55,681 nt of DNA from Ignavibacteriae bacterium HGW-Ignavibacteriae-3 (GTDB lineage: Bacteria > Bacteroidota > Ignavibacteria > Ignavibacteriales > Melioribacteraceae): contig PGYS01000004.1 in the NCBI GenBank assembly GCA_002839795.1, positions 1 through 55,681 of the forward strand. Direction: 5' to 3'. The notes below the pieces were generated by a model. The model made no database searches. It was given only the letters and a program-made list of their open reading frames with translations, and was not told where the DNA came from. The position numbers and the translations under genes are program-made. Shown in pieces: positions 15,883 through 24,178 of this stretch; within the stretch, counting starts at the first letter, position 1, and each line of letters starts with the position of its first letter.

Positions 15883-16410
15883 TTATTTTAATAATATTTC
15901 TGTCAGATCCTTTTCTAAACTTTCCTTTGGCGTTTCAATTATTCTGCCAATTTCATTACTATCACGATAAAAGATAAATGTTGGTACAAGCTTGATATCC
16001 AGTTTTTCTGCTTCTCCGGCGGGATCTTTCTTGTTTCTGTCAACACAAATTAAAGTAAGGTTTTTCTGATCATATCCAAGCAGATCCAGAATTTTGTAAA
16101 AACGGGGTACTTCCCTTTTGCTGTCACTGCACCATGTTCCCATAACAAGCGTAATCTTCACAATTTTCATCTTAACTGAAATATCTTTCAGTGAGGCTGA
16201 ATCGACCGAATACATATCCATTTCGGAATCAAACCACCAGGAAAAATTTGAATCGGCAAAAGCGGTTCTGTCGCATAAACCGAGAAGTATCGGCTTGCCC
16301 GATTTATCATCAACGGATATTTTGTTTTTCTCCTTTGCGGAAAGGACAGAAGTAAAAAGAAAGAAAAAAACAAAAGAAGGAAGAAAGAAGGAATGCAAAA
16401 ACTTTTTCAT
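15883..16410 (-). CDS. Exported thioredoxin-like protein with a single active-site cysteine
   Basis: A 175-residue thioredoxin-fold protein with a hydrophobic N-terminal signal (residues 1-25, ending near S-A-K). The active-site region is GTWCSDSKREVPRFYKIL, with the only active-site cysteine at 94 (W-C-S-D rather than W-C-x-x-C). The cis-proline loop LVPTF lies at 141-145. The WC-x-D-S-K-R-E-V-P-R-F variant is common in Bacteroidota-type genomes. A lone cysteine suggests a mixed-disulphide, peroxidatic or structural role rather than classical disulphide exchange. It is the last gene of the nine-gene minus-strand run, nine bases after nadK, and is followed by the bidirectional terminator. Confidence 0.85.
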   Translation of the reverse strand: MKKFLHSFFLPSFVFFFLFTSVLSAKEKNKISVDDKSGKPILLGLCDRTAFADSNFSWWFDSEMDMYSVDSASLKDISVKMKIVKITLVMGTWCSDSKREVPRFYKILDLLGYDQKNLTLICVDRNKKDPAGEAEKLDIKLVPTFIFYRDSNEIGRIIETPKESLEKDLTEILLK

Positions 16411-16419
16411 ACTCGCCTC

Positions 16420-17292
16420 TTAATTTGAATTGTTCGATTTACGAACATCAAGCCCCCAGTATAATTTATTCCTGAGAATTTCAAAATAATTGGTCCTGTT
16501 GGAATGAACCAGACGGACAGATTGCCCGCTCCTTTGAATATTAATAACGGCAGGCGAATCAAAAAATACTACACGCTGGCCATCGCAGCTGACCTGAATC
16601 TTCTCTGAAGGAGAGTTTACAATGACAGATACTTTCTGGTTGCTCGATATTACAAGCGGGCGCATTGTTAATGTATGGGGGGCTATCGGACTTATAGTGA
16701 TGACGTCTGCTTTCGGATTTACTATTGGACCGCCGGTTGAAAGAGAGTACCCCGTTGATCCCGTAGGTGTAGCAACAATAAGCCCGTCTGCCGAAAAAGT
16801 AGCAACATAATCATCGTCTACTTTAACTGTCAGTTCTATCATTTTGGGCCAGGGACCCTTATCAATTACAAGATCATTGATTGCGTACAGTTCTTCTCCG
16901 CAGCATTCGCCTAACAGAGTCATTCTCTCTTCGATCACATAATTTTTGGTCTTTAAATCGTGGAGAAATTCTGTAAAACCGGCAAGATCAAACTCAGCGA
17001 GGAAACCTAATTTGCCGAAATTCACACCAATTATAGGAGTGCTCGAATGACGCATTTCATATGCGGTATTCAGCATTGTACCATCGCCTCCGATAGAGAC
17101 AACCATATCGCATCTTTTGCCCAAGTCGTCATGCGACAGGAATATTGAGTCATCTTTGAGTTTCTTTTCATATTGAAGTAAAGAGTCACTCAGGATACAG
17201 TCGAATCCATTCTGATGAATCTGCCCGATAATCTTTATTACTATATCTAGGATTTCACTCTTGGAAATATTGGGGATGATACCGATAGTCAT
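16420..17292 (-). CDS. nadK: NAD kinase
   Basis: NAD kinase phosphorylates NAD to NADP with ATP or polyphosphate in the cytoplasm. The 290-residue protein has the GGDG catalytic motif at 68-71 (Asp70 as base), the N-D motif in AINDLVI near 137-143 and the TPTGSTGYSLSTGG loop at 175-188, all diagnostic. Length is normal. Its ATG overlaps the stop of the glycosyltransferase gene by four bases, an unusual but common-in-operons coupling of cofactor synthesis to envelope genes. Confidence 0.97.
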   Translation of the reverse strand: MTIGIIPNISKSEILDIVIKIIGQIHQNGFDCILSDSLLQYEKKLKDDSIFLSHDDLGKRCDMVVSIGGDGTMLNTAYEMRHSSTPIIGVNFGKLGFLAEFDLAGFTEFLHDLKTKNYVIEERMTLLGECCGEELYAINDLVIDKGPWPKMIELTVKVDDDYVATFSADGLIVATPTGSTGYSLSTGGPIVNPKADVITISPIAPHTLTMRPLVISSNQKVSVIVNSPSEKIQVSCDGQRVVFFDSPAVINIQRSGQSVRLVHSNRTNYFEILRNKLYWGLDVRKSNNSN

Positions 17293-18062
17293 TTCGATTT
17301 TTCTCTATTGAGTTCCCAAAGTTTTACATACTTGGTAAATACATATAATGATGAAAATGCCGCAAGAATAATTCCGTGCATTCCATCAAGAAAACCTAAA
17401 CGTAAAATATACATTTTGAAGAAAAGAAAAAGCGGCCGCAAAAGGATATCGTTTAATCCTGCTCTCTTTCCCTTTTCATTTAGCTCTTTAGCAGCAAGCG
17501 TAGTGTAAAGATTAAATTTCTTGAAATAGTGCTCAATTGAGGGGTCGGTGAAATGATTCATATCATTTTTAAGATGACCTAACCCGCCCTCAAATGTAAG
17601 GTGCTCATGCACTTCCTTATCTTTGAAGGCAGCAAACTTTTTATCGAATAGGCGCGTTACACGGGCCGGATACCAGCCGCTATGCTTTATCCACTTTCCA
17701 AGGAAGAAGGCCCGTCTGGCGACATCGTAGGCCCTCAGATCGGGTTTGACAGCTTTGAATCGTTTCAATTCTTCAACCAGCTCGGGAGTCAGTTCCTCAT
17801 CCGCGTCGATCCATAGAACCCAGTCATTTGTGGTTTTGCCGATGGCATAGTTCTTTGTCTTGGCGTAGCCCATCCAATCCACTTTTTCACATTTAACAAT
17901 GGAATATGACGAGGCAATCTGAAAGGTCCCGTCCTGAGTTCGAGAATCAACCAGCACGATAATTTCGTCTGCGATTGAAAGCTGACTGTCGATGCATCTC
18001 CGGATATTTGATTCTTCATCACGGGCGATAATTATAGATGATATTTTAATCCGATCACTCAC
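17289..18062 (-). CDS. Family 2 glycosyltransferase (WaaE/KdtX-like)
   Basis: A 257-residue GT-A fold glycosyltransferase. It begins I-S-S-I-I-I-A-R-D-E-E-S-N-I (7-20), followed by DEIIVLVDSRTQDGT at 32-46 and the metal-binding DADEE at 86-90. The middle (R-R-A-F-F-L-G-K-W-I-K-H-S-G-W-Y-P) and the C-terminal hydrophobic segment match the WaaE/KdtX type that adds sugars to LPS inner core. The neighbouring O-antigen-ligase-like protein and MsbA-like exporter support a role in LPS or surface glycan assembly at the cytoplasmic face. The donor and acceptor sugars are unknown. It overlaps the upstream gene by 8 bases and nadK by 4. Confidence 0.88.
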   Translation of the reverse strand: MSDRIKISSIIIARDEESNIRRCIDSQLSIADEIIVLVDSRTQDGTFQIASSYSIVKCEKVDWMGYAKTKNYAIGKTTNDWVLWIDADEELTPELVEELKRFKAVKPDLRAYDVARRAFFLGKWIKHSGWYPARVTRLFDKKFAAFKDKEVHEHLTFEGGLGHLKNDMNHFTDPSIEHYFKKFNLYTTLAAKELNEKGKRAGLNDILLRPLFLFFKMYILRLGFLDGMHGIILAAFSSLYVFTKYVKLWELNREKSK

Positions 18063-20133
18063 CCGTTCGGCTCCCGCTATCTTGAGATTTCAAATGAGAT
18101 TTGTAGAAAGCAATATTTAAGCCAAGTGTAAACCATATCATGGTAATTATTTCCTGATCGCCGAAATTCCACTCGCCTAGACCGGAGAATAGAAAACCGA
18201 TAAATACACCCGCGGTTCCAAGCGAATAGGATGAAACAAAGGGAATATTTTTAACCGCCCGGAATATTTTAATATTAAGGAGATGTATTTTGACAAACAT
18301 AAATATTACAGCAGAAAATCCGAATAACCCAAGAATAACAAGGAAATGCATATAATTATTATGGAGATGGCCAAAGTTTTGTTTTAGATAAGGGTCCTTG
18401 TATTCCGAATAGACTTTATTAAGATCTATATCCCCAACCCCAAAAATGGGATGGGACGCAAAGATTTTAAGTCCGGTGCGCCACTGATCAAAGCGTTCGA
18501 TATTAGTATCGTGATATGGATCGAAAATTGACGTCAGCCGGTTTCTCTTATAGTATGAGAAATAGAATTGTTCTCCGGCAATTTTAAAATCTGTTGGTGA
18601 ATAATTCAGTTGAGCGATTTCCCTAAAATGCAGAGGCTGTTTCGCATTATTATCAGCGGAATAAATAATCCCGTTCATAGTGCACGCGAATATTTGTTCC
18701 CGATAAATTTCCATCCGGAAAATTCCCTTCAATTTCTGGGATGCTACTTTTCGCAGTTTACCCTCAGCTATCTTGTATTGAAGAAATTCATCATCGCTCT
18801 GAAAATAAACCATCTTGTTGCTGAGGTATAGATAGCCATTTGGAGATTTATTAACAACCGAATCTACAGCCTCGACGGGAAAACCGTCCCTCACTTTATA
18901 TAGTCTTAGTATGTTTTTTTCCGGAGTGAAGGAAACAAACCATGAAGAGTCGCAATCAAAATTAGTAATTCCCTTCATACTTGAATAATGGGCTTTAACG
19001 GCAATTTTATCCGGATGTTTAAAGATCGTCAATCCGCTGTCCAGATCCGCGACATAGAGATTGTTACTTCTGGTTTTTATATCGTAAGTAATCCCGGTGG
19101 TATAAAATGATTTCTCCTTTTGATACTGACCATCAGCACCTTTTTTAAGCAGTATTATGCGTGAATCAATCAGATATGAATAAAGTAAATCATCTCTCCA
19201 CTTATTGACAATGATCGCGGGTGACGGTGTTTCGATGGTCTGAACAAGTCTGTCGTTCTGATATACGGCAATTCCATTTTGATGATCGGCGACAAGAATG
19301 GAAATGCCATCTGCCATAACTCTGCTTGCCCTTCCGCCGGTAGCATATGAATTATTCTCTACTAATTTATCGTCTTCATAATCATATCTGTAAATTTTGC
19401 TCTCATTTTTAAAATAAAATAGTGCAAGAACTGCAAGAGCGAATATCGGAACGAGAAGAATCCACTTCCTTTTCAATAAGATAATAACAATAATACCTGC
19501 AGCGGCGCCAAGCCATGCGGCACGGGTATAGCTGGAAAAAAGCCCGGTGGCAGAGACCACAAAGGCCGCAATATAAAACACGCGAATTTTGAGTTTAGCT
19601 CTCTCATTTAGCATCAGAGCGAACAGAAATATTGTAGTTATACTCATCAATCCGCCGGCCGTCATCACATATTGAAACGGAGATGGCCCCTTTGCCTCTA
19701 TACTGTATAATTGAGCAACAAAATGCTCGTAAGCAATTATGATGTAAACGACCATCGTAATCAATGCGGCGCCAAGATAAATCTTAAAATAAAGTTTGGC
19801 CCTCTCGGAATCATTAACTGAGGCGGCAACAGTATAAACTATTGGAATAAGTACCAGCCTTTTGAAAAAATTCTGGAATGCCTGCGTATGGTTAATAGAG
19901 AAGAGTGCAGAGATAAATTCGGCAGTTAAGAAAAGAGCGAATGAAATCTCAAGTCCGTTTTTTTCAAATTTATTTTCACGATTTAGTGAATATCGTGCTA
20001 TCAATAAAAATAAAGCAAAAAAATATCCGATCTGATTTGCGAAAATCGAATTTGTAAGACTGATAATAAAGAGAATTATCAATCCAAATATAAATTTGTC
20101 AATCGTGTCGATTGTTTTTTTCTTTACGGGCAT
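18055..20133 (-). CDS. O-antigen-ligase-like membrane protein with large propeller-like insert
   Basis: The 692 residues are far longer than the 400 or so usual for WaaL/Wzy proteins. Residues 10-245 hold a series of membrane helices ending in F-S-S-Y-T-R-A-A-W-L-G (199-209) and two further helices. Residues from about 547 on resume the family pattern: R-F-D-Q-W-R-T-G-L-K-I-F-A-S-H-P-I-F-G-V-G, then H-L-H-N-N at 589-593 and C-terminal helices. Between them lie about 285 residues (roughly 255-540), hydrophilic and rich in short beta strands with repeating hydrophobic-aromatic patterns, as in a beta-propeller. The insert falls where the large periplasmic catalytic loop of WaaL lies. Likely role: joining or polymerising a lipid-linked glycan in the periplasm. 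Domain identity of the insert is inferred from residue pattern only. Confidence 0.78.
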   Translation of the reverse strand: MPVKKKTIDTIDKFIFGLIILFIISLTNSIFANQIGYFFALFLLIARYSLNRENKFEKNGLEISFALFLTAEFISALFSINHTQAFQNFFKRLVLIPIVYTVAASVNDSERAKLYFKIYLGAALITMVVYIIIAYEHFVAQLYSIEAKGPSPFQYVMTAGGLMSITTIFLFALMLNERAKLKIRVFYIAAFVVSATGLFSSYTRAAWLGAAAGIIVIILLKRKWILLVPIFALAVLALFYFKNESKIYRYDYEDDKLVENNSYATGGRASRVMADGISILVADHQNGIAVYQNDRLVQTIETPSPAIIVNKWRDDLLYSYLIDSRIILLKKGADGQYQKEKSFYTTGITYDIKTRSNNLYVADLDSGLTIFKHPDKIAVKAHYSSMKGITNFDCDSSWFVSFTPEKNILRLYKVRDGFPVEAVDSVVNKSPNGYLYLSNKMVYFQSDDEFLQYKIAEGKLRKVASQKLKGIFRMEIYREQIFACTMNGIIYSADNNAKQPLHFREIAQLNYSPTDFKIAGEQFYFSYYKRNRLTSIFDPYHDTNIERFDQWRTGLKIFASHPIFGVGDIDLNKVYSEYKDPYLKQNFGHLHNNYMHFLVILGLFGFSAVIFMFVKIHLLNIKIFRAVKNIPFVSSYSLGTAGVFIGFLFSGLGEWNFGDQEIITMIWFTLGLNIAFYKSHLKSQDSGSRTGE

Positions 20134-20136
20134 TGT

Positions 20137-21993
20137 TTAATCTCTAAATTGCAGAGCATATAATTTTTTATAGATTCCGTTTTCCTGCTTCAGTAGTTCT
20201 TCATGTTTTCCGTCCTGAACAATTTGACCCTGCTCAAGAACAAGAATTCTATCCGCATTTCTGATTGTACTCAGGCGGTGCGCAATAACAAATGTTGTTC
20301 TTTCCGCCATAAGTCTTTCAATAGCCTGCTGGACCAGCACTTCGGATTCATTATCAAGGGCCGATGTAGCCTCATCAAAAATCATGATAGGAGGATTTTT
20401 AAGCAGTGCACGCGCAATAGAAAGGCGCTGCCTCTGCCCGCCGCTAAGTTTTGTACCCTTTTCTCCAACAATGGTTTCGTAACCATTAGGGAGCTCAAGA
20501 ATAAAATTATGAGCATTGGCTGCCTTGGATGCGGCGATAATTTTTTCATCGGAACATTCACTTATTCCGTAAGCAATATTGCTTCTAACCGATTCATTAA
20601 ATAGAACTGTTTCCTGCGTTACAATTCCCATCAATTTTCTTAAATCTTCAAGACGGATCTCTTTAATGTCGGTTCCATCAAGAGTTATTTTGCCAGATGT
20701 AGGATCATAAAAACGCGGTAGCAAATCAACACAGGTTGTTTTACCGGCGCCGCTGCTGCCGACAAATGCAATAACATCACCTTTATTTACATTCAGATTT
20801 ATATTATCAAGAACAAGTTCGGGGCTGTCTTCGTAATGAAAAGATACGTTTTGAAATTCAATTCTGTTTTTGAAATCATCCACTGAGACCGGAGATTCGA
20901 TATTCTTGATTGCCGGTTCCGTATCTAATATTTCAAATACTCTCTCTGCGGCGGCGCTGGATTCCTGAATTCTGTTATTTACTGAACTTAGTTCCTTTAT
21001 AGGCGGCATCATCTGAAAGATTGCCAGAAGAAAAACAATGAATTCGCTGGCATTCAGTGTTTTATCTTCCAATACGAGCTGGCCTCCGTAATAGATCATT
21101 GCACCGCCCACAATAACGCTCAGAAATTCAGTGAGGGGAGAGGCTATGTTCCTAACCCGGGCCATTTTAAGAACCAGTTTAAAGAAGCTTTGCGTCTGAG
21201 TCTTAAATTTTTTGTTTTCGTAATCTTCCATTCCGAATGCTTTGACAATCTTTACGCCGGTAATTGTTTCGTGAAGAGTAGTTGTTATATCGGACATCTT
21301 TTCCTGGAGCCGGCCGCTTTGCTTCCGGAGTATTAATCCGATCCAGCTTATTATTCCGATTGTAAATGGAAGGACAAAAAGAGAAAAAAGTGTCAGCCTC
21401 CAGCTGATAGAAAGAGCCAGTCCGATGAAAAACAGTATAGTTAATGGTTCTCTAATCAAATTTAGAAAAACAGCGGAAACACTTGACTGCACAACATTAA
21501 CATCATTTGTAATTCTTGAAATTAAATTCCCGGTTTTTTCATTCTTGAAATAACTCATGGGCAGTTTATGAAGATGAACATAGGATTCATTCCTGAGGTC
21601 GCGAATCATTCCCTGCTCTACATAGGCAAGAAAATAGGCCTGGAGATAACCAAATACGTTTTTAAGGAAAAAAGCCAAAATAATCAGAATACATATTTTT
21701 AATAGAATTTCCCTTTCGCTTCCGCTGAATAGATAAGCTTTAACATACGCCGCTATTTCGTTTCCCGCATTTGAGAACCAGCTGGTTACAGAAGGAGTAT
21801 CAATTGATCTTGAAATAACTTCCGGCTGTTTCTGAAGCGCTCCTTTCTCCTGGAATAATGTGTTCAGAAGCGGGATAAGCATGTATACAGAAACCGTATT
21901 TAAAAAAGCATACAGAATGGAAAAAAGCACGGAAGCGGAAAGATGTTTCCGGTACGGTCTGATATATTGTAAAACCCTTCGGTATGTTGTCAT
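20137..21993 (-). CDS. MsbA-like ABC exporter (fused permease-ATPase)
   Basis: A 618-residue half-transporter: about 340 residues with six membrane helices, then an ATPase domain. Walker A is GSSGAGKT at 412-419. The signature is LSGGQRQRLSIARAL, Walker B is IMIFDEATSALD and the switch histidine is in VIAHRLST. The layout is that of MsbA lipid flippases and related drug exporters. An extra extracytoplasmic loop appears near 45-80, between the first two helices. Its partners (O-antigen-ligase-like protein three bases downstream, GT2 transferase, lipid A genes elsewhere in the window) make lipid A-core or lipid-linked glycan flipping the likely role. Substrate assignment is inferred. Confidence 0.9.
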   Translation of the reverse strand: MTTYRRVLQYIRPYRKHLSASVLFSILYAFLNTVSVYMLIPLLNTLFQEKGALQKQPEVISRSIDTPSVTSWFSNAGNEIAAYVKAYLFSGSEREILLKICILIILAFFLKNVFGYLQAYFLAYVEQGMIRDLRNESYVHLHKLPMSYFKNEKTGNLISRITNDVNVVQSSVSAVFLNLIREPLTILFFIGLALSISWRLTLFSLFVLPFTIGIISWIGLILRKQSGRLQEKMSDITTTLHETITGVKIVKAFGMEDYENKKFKTQTQSFFKLVLKMARVRNIASPLTEFLSVIVGGAMIYYGGQLVLEDKTLNASEFIVFLLAIFQMMPPIKELSSVNNRIQESSAAAERVFEILDTEPAIKNIESPVSVDDFKNRIEFQNVSFHYEDSPELVLDNINLNVNKGDVIAFVGSSGAGKTTCVDLLPRFYDPTSGKITLDGTDIKEIRLEDLRKLMGIVTQETVLFNESVRSNIAYGISECSDEKIIAASKAANAHNFILELPNGYETIVGEKGTKLSGGQRQRLSIARALLKNPPIMIFDEATSALDNESEVLVQQAIERLMAERTTFVIAHRLSTIRNADRILVLEQGQIVQDGKHEELLKQENGIYKKLYALQFRD

Positions 21994-22000
21994 CAGATTC

Positions 22001-23251
22001 TCATAGTGAAAGATTATTTAATCCGCATCCGCTGTACATTGTAATAGTATGAATGATTTTATCCCTGTTGTAATTGTAGATGGCGATTCTAGAAGTATTA
22101 TCCGAGCGTTCATCAAAAAATAACAACTTTCCATGAACCAATATATTTTCATAATCGAAACCGGAAAATGTCCGGACAAGTTTCTTCGTAACCGCATCAA
22201 TAACAAAAAGTTCAGAAGACGAAGTGAATTTTAAATTCCGTTCTTTTTCATTTTTATATTCAGTAATAATGAAAAGATAATCCCCGTCATCTGACCAGCG
22301 TGCATCCAATATCTTTCCGCGCAAAGTTAGTGTAAGTTGTTCCGATTTCTCATCAAAATCCCTTAAGTAAATGTAAGATTCTCCCTGCGAATATACTTCA
22401 CGAAAACGGAATCGGCTGTTCGGAGAAATAAAAATAGGGGTTCTTGAAGGCGGAGCCGGAAAACCGCCGCTTAGCAGATCATACTTTCTTTCAAGTGTTT
22501 TGCCGGTCTTACCTTTTAAATCATACGAATGGATTTTTTGAATAACTGTCCTGGAATTAATTGTATCAATCCTGGAAAGATTGACTTTAAACGTGTCCCT
22601 GTTTTCCCAGTAAGTGTATAATTGCACACCATTTCCCAGGGATTCTATCTCCAGGTTGAGCTCTTCTTCCGGTCTAAATAAAAACACTTTTACTCCATTC
22701 ACAAAATGCATTCCCCTCTGATTTCCATAGCTCCTTGCAGTTGTTATGAAAGCTGTCGAATGATCGCTGGAATGATTCAGAGAAATAACTTTGGTTCCAT
22801 AATTACTCCATTCGATTTCTGTCTGATTATTAAGCAGGTTATAACTGAAGACAGATGGTCTCTCAAGGTATTTTGAGACGAACATGACATTTGCATAGGA
22901 ATCAAAGACTGGTTTGCCGTCCCGTGTTATTTTATAATTTTTTTTTATAATCTTTTGTGTAAAGAGATCAAAAGCTGTTTGCCCTGCCTGAAAAGAAGAT
23001 GAGAACCTGCCGTAATAAAGTTTGTAATTCCTGTCATATATTTTTTCAATTCTTAAATCATTGTAGAGTACTGTATTTAAAGCGGAACGAAAATTTTCAA
23101 TTTGATTTCTCCTTTCAAATTCGCCTAACAGAATGGAATATGGTTTTTGTTTGTCCTTAAATCCAGTATTTTCTTTTTCGGCGCAGAAAACCAAGGCAAG
23201 TATTACAACAATCATCCCAAAAGCCGATATATTTTTCCAGGGTAATTTCAT
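22001..23251 (-). CDS. Exported SPOR-like/beta-propeller-like protein of unknown function
   Basis: A 416-residue protein I cannot name. An N-terminal hydrophobic signal (8-23) ends in L-V-F-C, a poor lipobox but possibly a lipoprotein cysteine at 23. Residues about 37-105 (P-Y-S-I-L-L-G-E-F ... L-Y-Y-G-R-F-S-S-S-F-Q-A-G-Q-T-A) follow the two-repeat pattern of SPOR domains, which bind denuded peptidoglycan. The rest, to the C-terminus, has repeated short beta strands with S-x-D-x-R-F and W-S-D-D-G-D-Y-L-F-I motifs like TolB/PD40 propellers. It lies seven bases before the ABC exporter gene and 30 after xerD, so it is probably part of the same envelope operon. Both domain calls come from pattern only. 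Confidence 0.6.
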   Translation of the reverse strand: MKLPWKNISAFGMIVVILALVFCAEKENTGFKDKQKPYSILLGEFERRNQIENFRSALNTVLYNDLRIEKIYDRNYKLYYGRFSSSFQAGQTAFDLFTQKIIKKNYKITRDGKPVFDSYANVMFVSKYLERPSVFSYNLLNNQTEIEWSNYGTKVISLNHSSDHSTAFITTARSYGNQRGMHFVNGVKVFLFRPEEELNLEIESLGNGVQLYTYWENRDTFKVNLSRIDTINSRTVIQKIHSYDLKGKTGKTLERKYDLLSGGFPAPPSRTPIFISPNSRFRFREVYSQGESYIYLRDFDEKSEQLTLTLRGKILDARWSDDGDYLFIITEYKNEKERNLKFTSSSELFVIDAVTKKLVRTFSGFDYENILVHGKLLFFDERSDNTSRIAIYNYNRDKIIHTITMYSGCGLNNLSL

Positions 23252-23281
23252 ATTGTTAAAATAAGAATAAGATCTGCAAAA

Positions 23282-24175
23282 TTAACCTCGGGGATGATGA
23301 TCCCGATGGACCTGTTTAATATAATTACGGTCTATATGCGTATATATTTGAGTTGTTGAGATATCAGCATGTCCCAGCATCTCCTGAACCGCCCTCAGAT
23401 CGGCCCCACCTTCCAAAAGATGAGTAGCAAATGAATGGCGAAAAGTGTGAGGATGGATTTCGCGGGTTATCCCGGCCTTAGACGCATATTGCTTTACGAT
23501 ATTCCATATTGCCATACGGCTGAGCTTTGTGCCCCGTTTCTGATTTAAAAAAACAAAATTTTGAGTTGTTGATTTCTTTTCAAGATGCGGCCGGGAATTG
23601 AGTAAATATTTTTTTAGCCATTCAATAGCACTGCTTCCCAGAGGTACAATTCTTTCTTTGGAGCCTTTACCAAGCACCCGTACTACTTCATCCTCAAAAT
23701 AAAGATCATTCAGTTTCAGATTCACTAGTTCAGAAACACGCAGTCCTGATGAGTATAATGTTTCAAGAATAGCTTTATCGCGTAATCCTCCAACATCATT
23801 AACGTCAGGCGCGTTAAGCATTTTTTCAATTTCCGCAAAAGATAATACAGCCGGAAGTTTCCTTCCGATCTTAACAGGTGTTAATTTATCCGTTGGATTT
23901 TTTTGAATGTATCGATTGGTTTCTAAATAACGGAAAAATCCTCTAAGGGAGGAAACATATCTGGCGGATGTGGAACTATCAACTCCCAATTCCCTCTGTA
24001 ATTTCAAATAATCGAACAAATTATTCGCATCAACATTATCAAGATCTGTTATTCCCGCTTCCTTGATATATTTAATGAATTTAGTCAGATCATTTTTATA
24101 AGAATCGGTAGTATTTCCTGCTAAGTTCTTCTCGTACTGCAGAATGGCAAGGTATTCTTTGACGAACTCCTCCAT
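23282..24175 (-). CDS. xerD: Tyrosine site-specific recombinase XerC/XerD
   Basis: This 297-residue recombinase has the N-terminal SAM-like core-binding domain (about 1-90) and the catalytic domain with a complete active site: R146 (G-L-R-V-S-E-L), Lys in GKGSKER near 170-173, H243 and R246 (H-P-H-T-F-R-H), H269 (L-G-H) and Y278 (I-Y-T-H). Size and completeness fit a chromosomal Xer protein acting at dif to resolve dimers, probably with FtsK, which is also encoded in this window. XerC versus XerD cannot be separated by eye; the symbol reflects the commoner annotation. It lies three bases after the 7TM-HD gene and is not flanked by mobile-element features. Confidence 0.92.
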   Translation of the reverse strand: MEEFVKEYLAILQYEKNLAGNTTDSYKNDLTKFIKYIKEAGITDLDNVDANNLFDYLKLQRELGVDSSTSARYVSSLRGFFRYLETNRYIQKNPTDKLTPVKIGRKLPAVLSFAEIEKMLNAPDVNDVGGLRDKAILETLYSSGLRVSELVNLKLNDLYFEDEVVRVLGKGSKERIVPLGSSAIEWLKKYLLNSRPHLEKKSTTQNFVFLNQKRGTKLSRMAIWNIVKQYASKAGITREIHPHTFRHSFATHLLEGGADLRAVQEMLGHADISTTQIYTHIDRNYIKQVHRDHHPRG

Positions 24176-24178
24176 AGT

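Noticed and set aside
23282-24175. Tyrosine recombinase as a sign of an integrated mobile element, with a nearby dif or att site
   Set aside because: The gene is embedded in a housekeeping operon, has the size of chromosomal Xer proteins, and no att repeats, tRNA, phage or transposon genes flank it. No convincing dif-like 28-mer was seen in the window.
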